The translations under genes were made by a program, and so were the position numbers. The notes under the pieces are model-generated. The model saw only the letters and a list, made by a program, of their open reading frames with translations, was not told where the DNA came from and did not search any database. From NCBI RefSeq assembly GCF_011397635.1, contig NC_064770.1:34806598-34870597 (forward strand): a stretch of 64,000 bases of DNA, in the 5' to 3' direction. How positions within the stretch are numbered: position 1 is the stretch's first letter; each line of letters opens with the position of its first letter. Below, piece by piece: positions 63,640 through 64,000 of this stretch. The stretch comes from Epinephelus fuscoguttatus (lineage: Eukaryota; Chordata; Actinopteri; Perciformes; Serranidae).

Positions 63640-64000
63640 TTATTGTCCCTGTGTTTTGTGTGACTCAGTTGTCTCTCCTGTGTCCCAGGATCCTCACCCA
63701 CCTGCCTGTCCTAATGCTTGTCTCCTGTCCTACCTGCCTGCAACCTCCTAGTCGCCAAACTACTCCACACTTTGCCCCTTTCCACACTCACACTAGCCCT
63801 GGTCTCAATCATCTCTGCTGCCACCAGACTCCATTCCCTGCCATCAGCCCTGTCTTGATCCTCCACTACAGCAAAACTATCTTCTTACCACAGCACCACT
63901 CTCGACTTTTGGCTCATGTTATTATTGCTGAATAAAATGGATACTTTATCCAGAAAAGAATAAAATGCAATAAATAACAAAAAGTAATTCCCCAAACTCT
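63640..64000. repeat. C/T-rich dispersed repeat, right part
   Basis: CACCTGCCTGTCC-type words and an end with GAATAAAATGGATACTTTATC. No receptor extracellular exon (no WSXWS) was found between 62740 and the window end on the minus strand. Confidence 0.35.

Noticed and set aside
62740..64000. WSXWS-containing extracellular exon of the receptor
   Set aside because: Read on the minus strand and not found; the stretch is occupied by a C/T-rich repeat and a MITE, so the upstream exons are probably outside the window.

Overview
This window is vertebrate nuclear DNA, almost certainly from a ray-finned (teleost) fish. Two observations support this: split genes with consensus GT-AG introns, and a dense population of fish-type interspersed repeats (Tc1 transposons, hAT-like MITEs, tRNA-derived SINEs with LINE-type tails, foldback elements, CA/GT microsatellites). 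Nothing looks bacterial or viral at the gene level. Most long open frames lie inside repeats or low-complexity DNA and are not genes.

Two protein genes are supported. (1) On the + strand, a complete platelet-derived growth factor B gene (pdgfb) runs from 28839 to 46200. It has seven coding exons, a GC-rich 5' leader with upstream ATGs, and a probable separate non-coding last exon. The growth-factor core keeps the exact eight-cysteine spacing of PDGF-B. The protein is about 526 residues, against 241 in human, because one 850-bp exon adds about 283 residues (charged, glycosylation-prone, coiled-coil and His-rich) between the core and the basic C-terminal tail. (2) On the - strand, the 3' half of a class I cytokine receptor gene lies at 62739-59533: one transmembrane exon, a box 1 exon and three further cytoplasmic exons with STAT5-type tyrosine motifs. 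It is most like the common beta chain (csf2rb), with il2rb as the alternative. Its extracellular exons must lie beyond the right edge. The two genes are transcribed towards each other. The human counterparts are linked on chromosome 22, so the pairing looks like conserved synteny.

Layout: 1-28000 is intergenic and repeat-rich, including a MITE at 195-778, a SINE split by nested insertions at 3405-5256, a long-TIR element at 646 bp past 7 kb, 184-bp tandem repeats at 15 kb, a degenerate tRNA-Gln at 17963, and hAT-type MITEs at 19 kb and 23 kb. 28000-48200 is pdgfb. Its introns carry a foldback element (35360-36067), a dispersed repeat with a second element nested in it (36.6-37.8 kb) and a large ~20-bp-period minisatellite just before the core exon (42.8-44.0 kb). 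48400-58400 is another transposon-rich interval: a hAT MITE with target duplication, a 670-bp foldback, a Tc1 transposase pseudogene interrupted by a MITE, and a second Tc1 with perfect 29-bp inverted repeats inserted in the arm of a foldback. 58400-64000 carries the receptor gene plus a few MITEs.

The item most worth following up is the long insertion in PDGF-B. It separates the receptor-binding core from the matrix-retention tail, and its exon length is not a multiple of three, so skipping it would also destroy the tail. All calls are from reading the sequence alone; no searches were run.
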